Positions 15,956 to 25,007 of a stretch of DNA of 64,000 nt are shown piece by piece. Position 1 is the first letter of the stretch. Every line of letters begins with the position of its first letter. A program made the position numbers and the translations under genes. Origin of the DNA: Sphingomicrobium aestuariivivum (GTDB lineage Bacteria; Pseudomonadota; Alphaproteobacteria; Sphingomonadales; Sphingomonadaceae). The notes beneath the pieces are model-generated. The model saw only the letters and a list, made by a program, of their open reading frames with translations, had not been told where the DNA came from and ran no database searches. The stretch lies in NCBI RefSeq assembly GCF_024721585.1, contig NZ_CP102629.1, positions 806,001-870,000 on the forward strand. Direction: 5' to 3'.

Positions 15956-17098
15956 CTAGGCGCCAAAGGTCTCGTCGACGATGCGTGCGGCAATACCGGT
16001 CTCGCCCTGCCCTTCGGAGCCCGCGCCAAGTCCGTCGACCGGCACGTCGAGCGAATAGATGAAATGCGCCTCGTCGACATTGCGCTCGGCCTTGCCGCGC
16101 AGCATCGTCGGCACGACGCGGACGAGGAGCTTGGTGCCGAAACCGATGCGCTCGCCCGAGAAGGGCGCGGGGCCGGCGGTCGGTTCGAAGGTCTCGCACC
16201 AGACGAGCTTGAAGCGCCCGTCCTCGACATGCCAGCGCACGACGATCTCCGCCTCGTCATGGTCGAGGCCGCCATATTTCTGCGCGTTGGTCGACAGTTC
16301 GTGGAGCGCGAGGCTGATCTGCTGCGCGGCTTCCGAGCCGATGCGCACCAGCGGCCCCTCGATCCGCACTTTATCGCCATGGACCGCGAGCAGCGGCTCG
16401 AGCTGGCGGCGGACGATGGTCTCCACCCCCTGGCTGGTCTTGTCGTCGCCGCGCATGATGGAGCTGGTCGCGCCGGCGAGCGCGTCGATGCGCCCGGCGA
16501 AGGTCTCGACATAGCTCTCGATATCCTTGGCATCGCGCGCGCTCTGGCGGGCGAGCGAGGAGACGACGGCGAGCAGGTTGTTCGAGCGATGCACCGCCTC
16601 GCGCGTCAGGATGGCGAGCTTGGCATTGGCGTCGGACAGTTCGGCGGTGCGCTCATCGACCTTGGCCTCGAGCGCGTCGCGCGCCTCGCGCAGTTCCTCG
16701 TTGGCGCGGCGCAAGTCGCCGGGGCTCGGCAAGGCGACGAGGGCGGGGATCATGCGGAACAGGAGGATCGCGGTGATGGTGGAAACGATGCCGGTCGCCA
16801 GCTTGAGCGCGCCGACATAGGGGTAGATGGGCACCCACAAGGTGACGATGCCGAACAGGTGCGTGAAGCCGCACAGGAGGATGAAGCTGGCGAACAGCAT
16901 GACGATGCCGCGGTGGGGCACGTCCTTGCGGCGCCTCAGCACCATCAGCAGCGCCACGGGGATCGCCATGTAGGAGGCGAAGATGAGCGCGTCGGAGCCC
17001 GCCCACAGGAATACCAGCCACGGCTGCCACAACAGGCACATGCCGTGGGGCATGTAGTCGGCCACCGTGACCGCGTGGCGCATCAGCTCGTCTGTCAT
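15956..17098 (-). CDS. HWE histidine kinase with ETR1-type ethylene-sensor domain
   Basis: 380-aa membrane kinase. Residues 22-120 form three transmembrane helices resembling the plant ETR1 ethylene-binding domain. Asp36, Tyr43, Pro47, Ile73, Cys76 and His80 match ETR1 Asp25, Tyr32, Pro36, Ile62, Cys65 and His69 at identical spacing; Cys and His bind the copper ion there. A coiled coil (about 128-160) leads to an HWE/HisKA_2 kinase: phospho-acceptor His170 in EAVHRSNNLLAVVSS, N-box LHELSTNAQKYGG, and the W-x-E of LVWCET. The start MTDELMRH follows AGGGGA. No response regulator is adjacent. Whether it senses ethylene or another ligand is open. Confidence 0.88.
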   Translation of the reverse strand: MTDELMRHAVTVADYMPHGMCLLWQPWLVFLWAGSDALIFASYMAIPVALLMVLRRRKDVPHRGIVMLFASFILLCGFTHLFGIVTLWVPIYPYVGALKLATGIVSTITAILLFRMIPALVALPSPGDLRRANEELREARDALEAKVDERTAELSDANAKLAILTREAVHRSNNLLAVVSSLARQSARDAKDIESYVETFAGRIDALAGATSSIMRGDDKTSQGVETIVRRQLEPLLAVHGDKVRIEGPLVRIGSEAAQQISLALHELSTNAQKYGGLDHDEAEIVVRWHVEDGRFKLVWCETFEPTAGPAPFSGERIGFGTKLLVRVVPTMLRGKAERNVDEAHFIYSLDVPVDGLGAGSEGQGETGIAARIVDETFGA

Positions 17099-17205
17099 CT
17101 TGTTCCCCTCACGCAACGACCAATGCCTTAGGGGGACGGATCGATCCGGTCCAGCGACAAGGTCTTGGGGAGAGACGATTTTTCCCGGCGCCCTTCGGTG
17201 GTAGC

Positions 17206-17234
17206 TTGAAAGCCGCGCCGCCGCCTGCTAGGCG
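17206..17234 (+). promoter_or_regulatory. Candidate promoter of rplK-rplA
   Basis: TTGAAA, 17-base spacer, TAGGCG, then a GC-rich stretch; about 130 bases before rplK. It has the same TTGAnn-N17-TAG form as the tRNA and rplJ promoters. The leader also holds a GGGTC...GACCC hairpin near 17278-17299. Confidence 0.35.
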
Positions 17235-17364
17235 CGCGCTCGTCTATTCCAAATGGATTCGGACATTCGCGCGGGAGGGTCGCCCCGGTGACCCGCTTGT
17301 ACCGCTTAACATGAGGGCTGCAGCCTCGGCAGCAGTCCCGACAGTGTGAAAGGAATTCTTTGCC

Positions 17365-17796
17365 ATGGCGAAGAAGATTTCGGGCTATATCAAGCTCCAG
17401 GTGCCTTCGGGCGTCGCCAACCCCTCCCCGCCGATCGGCCCCGCGCTCGGTCAGCGTGGTGTCAACATCATGGAATTCTGCAAGGCCTTCAACGCCGCCA
17501 CGCAGGACATGGAAAAGAACATGCCGATCCCGACGACCATCACGGTCTATGCGGATCGCAGCTTCTCCTTCACCATGAAGACCCCGCCCGCCAGCTTCCT
17601 CCTGAAGCGCGCCGCCAAGCTCAAGTCGGGTTCGAAGGAACCGGGCAAGGTCTCGGCCGGCACGATCAAGCGCAGCGAAGTTGCCAAGATCGCGGAAACC
17701 AAGATGGCCGACCTCAATGCCAATGACATCGAGGCCGCCACGAAGATCATCGAAGGCTCGGCGCGCGCCATGGGCCTCGAAGTGGTGGAGGGTTAA
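17365..17796 (+). CDS. rplK: 50S ribosomal protein L11
   Basis: 143-aa L11. The N-terminal domain carries [26 protein letters not shown], the Pro-rich GTPase-centre region, and the C-terminal rRNA-binding domain ends [18 protein letters not shown]11 is needed for the EF-G/RelA response at the factor-binding site. rplA follows after 2 bases, so the two are co-transcribed. Unusually, nusG is 3.4 kb upstream rather than adjacent. Confidence 0.98.
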   Translation: MAKKISGYIKLQVPSGVANPSPPIGPALGQRGVNIMEFCKAFNAATQDMEKNMPIPTTITVYADRSFSFTMKTPPASFLLKRAAKLKSGSKEPGKVSAGTIKRSEVAKIAETKMADLNANDIEAATKIIEGSARAMGLEVVEG

Positions 17797-17798
17797 TC

Positions 17799-18497
17799 AT
17801 GGCCAAGCTCACGAAGAAGCAGAAGGCGCTCGCCGAAAAGGTCGATTCCGAAAAGCTGTACGGCGTCGATGAAGCCATTTCGCTGGTCAAGGAACTGGCC
17901 ACCTCGAAGTTCGACGAAACCGTCGAGATCGCCATGAACCTCGGTGTCGACCCGCGTCACGCCGACCAGATGGTCCGCGGCGTCGTCGCCATGCCCAGCG
18001 GCACCGGCAAGACCCTCAAGGTCGCCGTGTTCGCCAAGGGCGACAAGGCCGACGCGGCCAAGGAAGCCGGCGCGGACGTCGTCGGTGCCGAAGACCTCAT
18101 GGAAGACATGCAGAACGGCAACCTCGACTATGACCGCGTGATCGCCACGCCGGACATGATGGGTGTCGTCGGTCGCCTCGGCAAGGTGCTCGGCCCCAAG
18201 GGCCTGATGCCGAACCCGAAGCTCGGTACAGTGACCCCCAACCCTGCCGAAGCGGTCAAGAACGCCAAGGCCGGTGAAGTCCAGTATCGCGCCGAGAAGA
18301 ACGGCATCGTCCACGCCGGCATCGGCAAGGCGAGCTTCGCCGACAAGGACCTCAAGGCCAACTTCGACGCGTTCGTAAACGCGATCGTCAAGGCCAAGCC
18401 GTCGGGCGCCAAGGGCAAGTATGTCCAGAAGGTCGCGCTGTCCTCGACCATGGGTCGCGGCGTGCGCATCGACGTGAGCGACGTCGAAGGCGCGTAA
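17799..18497 (+). CDS. rplA: 50S ribosomal protein L1
   Basis: 232-aa L1, a mobile-stalk protein and in many bacteria the translational repressor of its own rplKA mRNA. Seen: [36 protein letters not shown] and [18 protein letters not shown], both highly conserved. Begins 2 bases after rplK, suggesting coupling. A strong terminator at 18528-18560 ends the operon, so rplJ-rplL is a separate unit here. Confidence 0.98.
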   Translation: MAKLTKKQKALAEKVDSEKLYGVDEAISLVKELATSKFDETVEIAMNLGVDPRHADQMVRGVVAMPSGTGKTLKVAVFAKGDKADAAKEAGADVVGAEDLMEDMQNGNLDYDRVIATPDMMGVVGRLGKVLGPKGLMPNPKLGTVTPNPAEAVKNAKAGEVQYRAEKNGIVHAGIGKASFADKDLKANFDAFVNAIVKAKPSGAKGKYVQKVALSSTMGRGVRIDVSDVEGA

Positions 18498-18527
18498 CGC
18501 TCCTTCGTCCTCGCGGACAAGAGATGA

Positions 18528-18560
18528 GGGCCGGCGGGGCAACCCGCCGGCCCTTTCTTT
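18528..18560 (+). terminator. Intrinsic terminator after rplA
   Basis: 11-bp perfect stem GGGCCGGCGGG / CCCGCCGGCCC with a GCAA loop and TTTCTTT tail. Confidence 0.93.
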
Positions 18561-18590
18561 ATGCGCGCGATGGGGACAGGCGGCGGACGC

Positions 18591-18637
18591 AAGAAAAAGG
18601 GGCCGGGAAGCGCAACGCTCCCCGACCCCTTTTTTGT
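18591..18637. terminator. Bidirectional terminator, mainly for the M16 peptidase gene
   Basis: Stem AAAAAGGGG.CCGGG / CCC.GACCCCTTTTT flanked by A-run and T-run, lying 19 bases beyond the stop of the minus-strand M16 gene. Confidence 0.8.
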
Positions 18638-18655
18638 CGGCAGGTGCCGCGGCCC

Positions 18656-21487
18656 TTACGGCTGCAGCACGCTGTCGATGTCGAACTCGTCGATGCTTAC
18701 CACCTCGACGTTCGGGCGCCAGGCGCGCAGGTCGTCGATGAACATCGAGGCATCGCCGACAATCACCAGCGACACGCGCTCGGGCTCGAGGAAGGCGCCG
18801 TACATGGAGCCTGCCTGGCCGGCCGGGACCATGCGCACGCGGTTGCCGTAGGAGAGCGCCTTTTCGGGCGAAACGCCTTCGAACACCGCACCGGCGACGG
18901 TGGCGGCAAAGCCGAGGCTGGTCTGGAGACCGCGATCGGCGCGGCCCGCGAGCAACGCACGGCGCGGCGCCAGCACCTCTTCGGTATAATGGCCATCGCC
19001 GACCTTGCCCATTTCCTCGACCAGCAGCTTGGCGACTTCCGCCGCGCTCTCGTTCTTGGTCTGCGAGCGGGCCGAGATGTAGCCGTCATGCGCCAGCGTC
19101 GAGACGCCGCTATAGGCGCCATAGGACAGGGCACGCTTGTTGCGCACTTCGTCGAACAGGCGCGCGGTGCCCGAACCGCCGAGCTCGGCGTTGACGAGCT
19201 GCATGGCATCGAGGCGCGGATCGTTCGCATCGACGCCGCGCGCGACCGCGAACACCGCCGCCTGGCCCACGCCCGGCATGTCCACGACCACCGTGCGGCG
19301 CGGCTGCATGGCCGAGGCGACACTGTCGACGATCACGCCTGCTTCGCCGCTCGCGGTCCAGTCACCGAACGCCTTTTCGGCGATGGCGGTGGCGCGCTCG
19401 GCGCTGAGGCCGCCCGAGGCGATGATGGTCGCATTCCCGGGACGCCAATAGGCTTCGCGATAGGCGAGGAGATCCTCGCGGGTCATCGCCTCGAGGCTGT
19501 CGGGCGTGCCGCTCGACGGGATCGCATAAGGCGAATTGCCGAAGATCACGGGGCCGAGCAGCATGCCGCCCAATGCCGAGGGATTGTTCATCGACACGCG
19601 CAGGCCGTCGAGCGAGCGGTTGCGTTCGCGCTCGAACACGTCCTGCGGATAGGTCGCATTCTTGACGAGGTCGGCGGCGATCATCGCGGCGGCCTCGAGA
19701 TTGGCGACCGGCGCGAGGACATAGAGGTAGCTGCCGTCGGCCGAGGAGGAGGCCCCGACCTGCGCGCCCAGCGCCTCGAGCTGCGCGGCGATGTCTTCCT
19801 CGCTGCGGCTCGCGGTGCCCTTTTCGGCAAGCGCGGCGGCCATGGCGGCACGGCCCGCCTTCTCGAGCGGATCGACGACGGCGCCGCCGTCGAAGGCGAT
19901 GATCATGGTGCCGACGGGCACGTCACTGGTCTGCCCGGCGAGCACTTCGATGCCGTTCGACAGCTGCGCGCGCTCGAGTTCGGTGGTCGGCACGGTGACC
20001 TCGTCGCCCGCGGTCGGCCACGGCATGCGTTCGCCGTCCGCCTTGACCTCGCGAAGCGGCTGGGTCGCGGCGGGCGGGGTGAAGAGCGTCGGGCGCGGCG
20101 CGGGGTTGGCCCAGACCGCGTTGTCGCCATCACCCTTGATGTAACGCATCTCGAGACGGTGCGCGGGATCCATGATCTTGGCGGCCACCGCCTGCACCTC
20201 GGCAGCGGTCATCGACAGCACCTGTTCGAGGCGCGTGTTGGCAGCCTCGGGATCGCCGGTGCGCACCAGCGCCTCGCCAAGCTCGTTGGCGCGGCCGGCA
20301 GCGGTCTCGCGGCGGCGCAGCGTGTTCGACAGGATGGTGTTGCGCGCCTCGGTCATTTCGGCCTCGGTCGGGCCTTCGGCGATGAAGCGGGCGAGCACCT
20401 CGTCGAGCGTGGCGGCGACGGTGTCGGCCTCGACCCCGCTGGCGACGGTCGCATCGACCATCATGAAGCCGCCGTCCTCGAGGTCGTTGGCGAAGCTGCC
20501 GACGCCCGCGGCCAGCCCCGTGCGCACCAGCGCGGGGTCGAGGCGGTTGCTGTTGCCCGAGGTGAGGATGGTGGTGATGAGGTCGACGGCGGCCATGTCG
20601 CGGTTCGCCGTGCCCGGGATCTGCCAGGCATAGCTGACCTTGGGCAGCGGCACGTTGGGCGCGGTCACCGTGACGGTGCGCGCCGCGATCGGCTGCGGCT
20701 TCTCATCGATCTCGAGGCTGATCGGGTTGGCGCGCGCGGGGATGTCACCGAAATACTGCTCGGTCCATTCGCGCAGCTGCGCCTCGTCGAAATTGCCGGC
20801 GACGACCAGCGTCGCGGTGTCGGGACCGTAATAGGCCTCGAAGAAGGCGCGCGCGTCCTCGAGGGTGGCCGACTGCAGCTCCTCGATATTGCCGATGGTG
20901 GCGCGGCGGTAGGGCGAGGCCGAATAGAGGTTCTCGTTCATCGCGAGCAGCTGGCGGCCATAGGGCGGCGAGGCGTAGCGCTGGCGATATTCCTCCTGCA
21001 CGATGTCACGCTCGGCCTTGAACACGTCCTCGTCGATGACGGGGCGGGCCATGCGCTCGGCGTGGGTCCAGAGAATGGGTTCGAGATGCGCGGCAGGCAC
21101 GGTCTCGTAATAGTTGGTGCGATCGAGCCAGGTCGAGGCGTTGCGGCTGCCGCCGACGTCATCGACATATTTGGCGATCGAGGAATAGGTGATGTTCTCG
21201 GTCTTGCGCGACAGGATATGCTCGAACAGGTGGGCGAAACCGCCGCGGCCCTCGGGGTCGTGCTTGGAGCCGACGTCATACCACATGGAGACATAGACGT
21301 CGGGCGTGGTGTCATCCTCGATGGCGATGACGGTCAGGCCATTGTCGAGCGTCCAGCTTTCATAGGCGATCGGCGGCACGGTGAGCTGCGCGGCGCCCGC
21401 GTCCTGCGCGGCGGTGGCCGGCGCGGCGGCCAGCGGGAGCGCCAGCGCCATCAGCGCGGCACCACTAAGTGCTTTGATACGGAACAT
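18656..21487 (-). CDS. Periplasmic M16 zinc peptidase
   Basis: 943-aa pitrilysin-family peptidase. The Sec signal peptide (about residues 1-27, ending PATAAQ) follows start MFRIKALSG, which has GGGGAA upstream. The first M16 half contains the inverted zinc motif HLFEH (GRGGFAHLFEHILSR) and the downstream ERDIVQEEYRQR Glu; the second half (from about residue 480) keeps the fold without the HxxEH motif, as in other two-domain M16 enzymes. Likely a periplasmic peptide-degrading clamshell protease. It breaks the usual rplA-rplJ adjacency and is divergent from the cNMP/TrxR-like gene. Confidence 0.93.
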   Translation of the reverse strand: MFRIKALSGAALMALALPLAAAPATAAQDAGAAQLTVPPIAYESWTLDNGLTVIAIEDDTTPDVYVSMWYDVGSKHDPEGRGGFAHLFEHILSRKTENITYSSIAKYVDDVGGSRNASTWLDRTNYYETVPAAHLEPILWTHAERMARPVIDEDVFKAERDIVQEEYRQRYASPPYGRQLLAMNENLYSASPYRRATIGNIEELQSATLEDARAFFEAYYGPDTATLVVAGNFDEAQLREWTEQYFGDIPARANPISLEIDEKPQPIAARTVTVTAPNVPLPKVSYAWQIPGTANRDMAAVDLITTILTSGNSNRLDPALVRTGLAAGVGSFANDLEDGGFMMVDATVASGVEADTVAATLDEVLARFIAEGPTEAEMTEARNTILSNTLRRRETAAGRANELGEALVRTGDPEAANTRLEQVLSMTAAEVQAVAAKIMDPAHRLEMRYIKGDGDNAVWANPAPRPTLFTPPAATQPLREVKADGERMPWPTAGDEVTVPTTELERAQLSNGIEVLAGQTSDVPVGTMIIAFDGGAVVDPLEKAGRAAMAAALAEKGTASRSEEDIAAQLEALGAQVGASSSADGSYLYVLAPVANLEAAAMIAADLVKNATYPQDVFERERNRSLDGLRVSMNNPSALGGMLLGPVIFGNSPYAIPSSGTPDSLEAMTREDLLAYREAYWRPGNATIIASGGLSAERATAIAEKAFGDWTASGEAGVIVDSVASAMQPRRTVVVDMPGVGQAAVFAVARGVDANDPRLDAMQLVNAELGGSGTARLFDEVRNKRALSYGAYSGVSTLAHDGYISARSQTKNESAAEVAKLLVEEMGKVGDGHYTEEVLAPRRALLAGRADRGLQTSLGFAATVAGAVFEGVSPEKALSYGNRVRMVPAGQAGSMYGAFLEPERVSLVIVGDASMFIDDLRAWRPNVEVVSIDEFDIDSVLQP

Positions 21488-21583
21488 GTCTTTTTCCCCA
21501 CGTTTGAACTGATGTGGCGAATGCTGCGGGGTGGTCCCGTCGGCGTCATGCGCCATTCGACAAACGACAGGTAACAATCGCCA

Positions 21584-23242
21584 ATGGAAAATATCGGGGC
21601 CGATCTAGCCGAGATGAAGCGTGTGCCGCTCGACCGCGCACATGTCGACGCCATCCGGAAAATCGCCGAGGAGCGCGAATATGAGGAGGGCGAGATGGTC
21701 GCCGAGGTGGGCGATCCGATGGACCGTTTCGTCTATGTCCTCACCGGCGAGATCGAGGTAGTCGACCCCTATTCGGGGGCGCGGCTGATCGAGAGCAGCC
21801 TGGGGCCGACGCAGTTCATGGGCGAGCTCGCCTTTCTGAACGCGGGCAGCTTCACCCTGCCGATGCGCGCGGCCAAGCCGACCCGCACCCTTGAAGCGCC
21901 GCGGGAAAAAATGCTCGACCTCATGTCCAAGCGCCCCGAGCTGTCCGACCATGTCATCGGCGTCTTCTCGGCGCGCAGGCGCAAGCAGTTCGAGGACCAT
22001 CGCTCGGCGATCAAGCTGATCGGCGCCGACCGCGACAGCGCGGTGCAGGAAGTCGCCCGCTTCCTGTCGCGCAACCGCATCCCCTTCCAGAGCTTCGACC
22101 TCGACAATCCCGAGGGCGAGGGCATCCAATTGTGCCAGCTCGCCGACCACGAGCCGGCGGTGATCTTCAACGAGGGCATGATCCTCGACGACCCCACCCC
22201 GCGCGCCGTCGCCCGCCTCCTCGGCCTCGACCTCAACGTGTGCGAGCGGGCCGAAGCGGACCTGCTGATCGTCGGCGGTGGCCCCGCGGGCGTTGCTGCC
22301 GCCGTCTATGCGGGCGCCGAGGGCCTCACCGCGCTGGCGATCGAGGACACGGCGATCGGCGGGCAGGCGGGCACCTCGAGCCGGATCGAGAATTACATGG
22401 GCTTTCCCACCGGCATCTCCGGCGCCGACCTCATCTATCGCGGGCAGGTGCAGGCGATGAAGTTCGGTACGCGCTTCGTGATGCCGCGCCGCGTGGTGGG
22501 GTTGAAGCGCACCGACGACCATCGTTTCTGTGCCACGCTCGACGATGGCGGGGACGAGATCTGCGCCCATGCCGTGCTGGTGGCGACCGGCGTGCAATAT
22601 CGCCGCCTGCCGCTGGCCCGGCTGCGCGAGTTCGAGGGGTCGGGCATCTATTATGCGGCGACCGAGATGGAGGCGCGCTTCTGTGCGGGCAAGCCCGCGC
22701 TCATCATCGGCGGCGGCAACAGCGCCGGACAGGCCGCCATGTTCCTGTCGCGCCATGCGGCCTGCGTGAAACTGATCGTGCGGGGCGACAGCCTCGCTGA
22801 CAGCATGTCGAGCTATTTGCGCGAACGGCTCGAGGCCGAACCCAATATCGAGATCCATTATGATTGCGAGGTCACCGCGCTCCACGGCGACAAACGCCTC
22901 GAGGAAGTGACGATCCAGTGCGGTGGCGAGGACGGCGCGCGCGAGGATTGCGCGGGGCTCTTCATCATGATCGGCGCGGCGCCCAATACCGACTGGCTGT
23001 CGGGGCTGGTGGAGCTCGACGAGAAAGGCTTCGTCAAGACGGGCGAGGAGGCGGGCGTCCCCTCCCCCTACCAAACGAGCTGCAAGGGCATCTTCGCGGT
23101 CGGCGACGTGCGCGCGGGCTCGGTCAAGCGTGTGGCAAGCGCCGTGGGCGAAGGCTCGGTGGTGGTGAGCGAAATCTGGCGCCACGTCGCCGACTGCCAC
23201 GAGAAGCTCGGGCAGGACCCGCCCGGCGAAATGGACGACTGA
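21584..23242 (+). CDS. cNMP-binding domain fused to thioredoxin-reductase-like flavoprotein
   Basis: 552-aa fusion. Residues 1-125 form a cyclic-nucleotide-binding-like beta barrel (YEEGEMVAEVGDPMDRFVYVLTGEIEV, FMGELAFLNAG). Residues 135-215 look like a thioredoxin/glutaredoxin-fold linker (VQEVARFLSRNRIPFQSFDLD). Residues 225-540 form an FAD/NAD(P) reductase with LIVGGGPAGVAAAVYAGAEG, ALIIGGGNSAGQAAMFLSRHA and GIFAVGDVRAGSVKRVASAVGEGS. The CxxC redox pair of thioredoxin reductase is missing: the usual CATCDG site reads YAATEM. It cannot be a normal TrxR; electrons may leave by another route. The cNMP part lacks an obvious full RxA phosphate-binding cassette. Confidence 0.88.
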   Translation: MENIGADLAEMKRVPLDRAHVDAIRKIAEEREYEEGEMVAEVGDPMDRFVYVLTGEIEVVDPYSGARLIESSLGPTQFMGELAFLNAGSFTLPMRAAKPTRTLEAPREKMLDLMSKRPELSDHVIGVFSARRRKQFEDHRSAIKLIGADRDSAVQEVARFLSRNRIPFQSFDLDNPEGEGIQLCQLADHEPAVIFNEGMILDDPTPRAVARLLGLDLNVCERAEADLLIVGGGPAGVAAAVYAGAEGLTALAIEDTAIGGQAGTSSRIENYMGFPTGISGADLIYRGQVQAMKFGTRFVMPRRVVGLKRTDDHRFCATLDDGGDEICAHAVLVATGVQYRRLPLARLREFEGSGIYYAATEMEARFCAGKPALIIGGGNSAGQAAMFLSRHAACVKLIVRGDSLADSMSSYLRERLEAEPNIEIHYDCEVTALHGDKRLEEVTIQCGGEDGAREDCAGLFIMIGAAPNTDWLSGLVELDEKGFVKTGEEAGVPSPYQTSCKGIFAVGDVRAGSVKRVASAVGEGSVVVSEIWRHVADCHEKLGQDPPGEMDD

Positions 23243-23271
23243 GAGGGGCGACTGAAAGGGACGATTGGCAC

Positions 23272-23535
23272 CTAGCGGAGCTGGCTGTCCTTCGAGCCGC
23301 GCCGGTTGATGGTCGTGTGGCGGACATGCGCATCGCGGCCCGACTGGCACTCGACGCAGGTGCGCACCCCGGGCAGTGCCTCGCGGCGGCGCGGCGGGAT
23401 GGGCTCGCCGCATTCCTCGCATTCCTCGAGGCTCTCGCCGCTGGCCAAGCGCGCGCGGGCGGCGGCGACGGCGTCGCTCACCGTGTCGTCGATCTGTTCC
23501 TGTACCGCACCGTCGCGGGTCCATCCGCCTGCCAT
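23272..23535 (-). CDS. DksA/TraR-type C4 zinc-finger protein
   Basis: 87-aa protein of the short DksA/TraR (YbiI/YocK-like) group. The N-terminal helical part is followed by the zinc finger CEECGEPIPPRRREALPGVRTCVEC (two CxxC pairs). Short members bind in the RNAP secondary channel or have unknown roles. The start MAGGWTRDG is fixed by AAGGAG 7 bases upstream. It is transcribed away from rplJ-rplL, with the probable rplJ promoter about 60 bases from its start. Confidence 0.9.
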   Translation of the reverse strand: MAGGWTRDGAVQEQIDDTVSDAVAAARARLASGESLEECEECGEPIPPRRREALPGVRTCVECQSGRDAHVRHTTINRRGSKDSQLR

Positions 23536-23594
23536 CAATGTCTCCTTGCCCTCCCCTAACGAACGGACATCGCCCATTTTTCCGTTGCTCCGGC

Positions 23595-23622
23595 TTGACT
23601 GGCACGGCGAAATCGCTAGGTA
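23595..23622 (+). promoter_or_regulatory. Probable promoter of rplJ-rplL
   Basis: TTGACT, 16-base spacer, TAGGTA, followed by GCCCC. The GC-rich discriminator is typical of promoters under stringent control. Confidence 0.55.
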
Positions 23623-23631
23623 GCCCCTCGA

Positions 23632-23656
23632 AGCCGTCCTTCGGGGCGGTTTTCTC
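23632..23656 (+). terminator. Attenuator-like hairpin in the rplJ leader
   Basis: CCGTCC-TTCG-GGGCGG stem with a UUCG loop followed by TTTTCT, only about 10 bases after the predicted transcription start. It could stop early transcripts or act as a pause or stabilising 5' hairpin. Confidence 0.4.
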
Positions 23657-23847
23657 TGTCCGAGACAGTCGCTGACCTTCCGGTCTTAATTTGCGGCCTA
23701 GACGGGGATGAAGAGAGATTTGCGGCAGCCATTGCGCGCGCCGCCTGTCGATCCCAACCCCAACGGACTTTTCGCTGCAGCGGCCCCGGCCGGTGCGGCA
23801 ACCGCTTTTGGTAATGGTGCCAACTGCGGAACGATTGGGAGTATGGC

Positions 23848-24354
23848 ATGGATCGTTCGCAAAAAGCCGATCTGGTTGCCGAGCTGAAGAGCGTCTTTGC
23901 GGAGACGGGTGTGGTGGTCGTGACCCGGAACAACGGGTTGTCGGTCTCGCAGTCGACTGAACTTCGCAACCAGATGCGCGACGCCGGTGCCCAGTTCAAG
24001 GTCGCGAAGAACCGCCTTGCCAAGATCGCGCTCGAGGGCAGCGACTACCAGCCGATCTCGGACCTGCTTCAGGGTCCGACCGCGCTGGCGACGTCGTCCG
24101 ACCCCGTCGCGGCCGCGAAGATCGCGGTCAACTTCGCCAAGGACAACGAAGATTTCGAAATCCTCGGCGGGGCGATGGGGACGACCGTCCTCGACGTGAA
24201 CGGCATCAAGGCCCTGGCCGAACTGCCCTCGCTCGACGAACTGCGTGGCACGCTGGTCGGCCTTATCCAGGCCCCGGCGACGAAGATCGCGCGGATCGCC
24301 AAGGAACCGGGCGGCATGCTCGCCCGCGTCCTGAGCGCCAAGGCTGCGGCCTAA
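23848..24354 (+). CDS. rplJ: 50S ribosomal protein L10
   Basis: 168-aa L10, the base of the L7/L12 stalk. N-terminal [32 protein letters not shown] and [13 protein letters not shown] belong to the rRNA-binding part; the C-terminal helix ([27 protein letters not shown]) docks L12 dimers. rplL follows 76 bases downstream. Confidence 0.98.
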   Translation: MDRSQKADLVAELKSVFAETGVVVVTRNNGLSVSQSTELRNQMRDAGAQFKVAKNRLAKIALEGSDYQPISDLLQGPTALATSSDPVAAAKIAVNFAKDNEDFEILGGAMGTTVLDVNGIKALAELPSLDELRGTLVGLIQAPATKIARIAKEPGGMLARVLSAKAAA

Positions 24355-24430
24355 CTTTTAGGTTTGGTTCAAAACAACTGATCGACAGGGCGGCAAACAA
24401 CAAAGCGCCCTCTCAAATGGAGTGAATATA

Positions 24431-24805
24431 ATGGCTGATCTGGAAAAGATTGTTGACCAGCTTTCGGAACTCACCGTTCTCGAAGCTGCCGAGCTCGCCA
24501 AGATGCTCGAAGACAAGTGGGGCGTGAGCGCCTCGGCCGCCGTCGCCGTTGCCGGCCCGGCTGCTGGTGGTGGCGAAGCCGCCGCTGAAGAAAAGGACGA
24601 GTTCGACGTGATCCTCACCGGCGACGGTGGCAAGAAGATCAACGTCATCAAGGAAGTCCGCGCGATCACCGGTCTCGGTCTCGGCGAAGCCAAGGCGCTC
24701 GTCGAAGGCGCGCCGAAGCCCCTCAAGGAAGGTGCTTCGAAGGCCGAAGCCGAAGAAATCAAGGGCAAGATCGAAGCCGCTGGCGGCACCGTCGAGCTCA
24801 AGTAA
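24431..24805 (+). CDS. rplL: 50S ribosomal protein L7/L12
   Basis: 124-aa L12. The N-terminal dimerisation helix ([30 protein letters not shown]), Ala/Gly-rich hinge and C-terminal factor-binding domain ([30 protein letters not shown]) are all present. The ATG at 24431 is used; a GTG nine bases upstream is in frame but gives an atypical N-terminus. A strong terminator follows, and rpoB is 4.2 kb away rather than adjacent. Confidence 0.98.
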   Translation: MADLEKIVDQLSELTVLEAAELAKMLEDKWGVSASAAVAVAGPAAGGGEAAAEEKDEFDVILTGDGGKKINVIKEVRAITGLGLGEAKALVEGAPKPLKEGASKAEAEEIKGKIEAAGGTVELK

Positions 24806-24840
24806 GCTCTTCGCGATCTTCCGAGATTTTCGGGACACGG

Positions 24841-24871
24841 AAAGGGCGGTCCTTCGGGGCCGCCCTTTTTG
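24841..24871 (+). terminator. Intrinsic terminator after rplL
   Basis: Stem GGGCGGTCC / GGGCCGCCC with a TTCG loop, flanked by AAA and TTTTTG. Confidence 0.93.
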
Positions 24872-25007
24872 TATGCGCCCGACTACCGACTTTCTGTCGC
24901 AGGGACCAAAGCACGCCTAGCAACGCGGCGGACAATCGCCATTTTTCGCGCCAAGGCTGCGGGGCCAGGAACATCCGGGGAGGGGAAGACCAAGAGGAGA
25001 CCCTCCC

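Larger units (their letters stand above)
23536..23847 (+). promoter_or_regulatory. rplJ leader region (312 bases, no gene)
   Basis: Gap between the divergent DksA-like gene and rplJ. It holds a likely promoter (23595-23622), a hairpin followed by a T-tract just after it, and about 190 bases of further leader before rplJ. A long leader fits translational control by L10/L12 binding, as known in other bacteria, but I could not identify the L10 kink-turn with confidence. Confidence 0.45.

Noticed and set aside
18524-21574. 1016-codon plus-strand ORF
   Set aside because: It lies opposite the M16 peptidase gene, with His/Arg/Gly-rich composition and no motifs.
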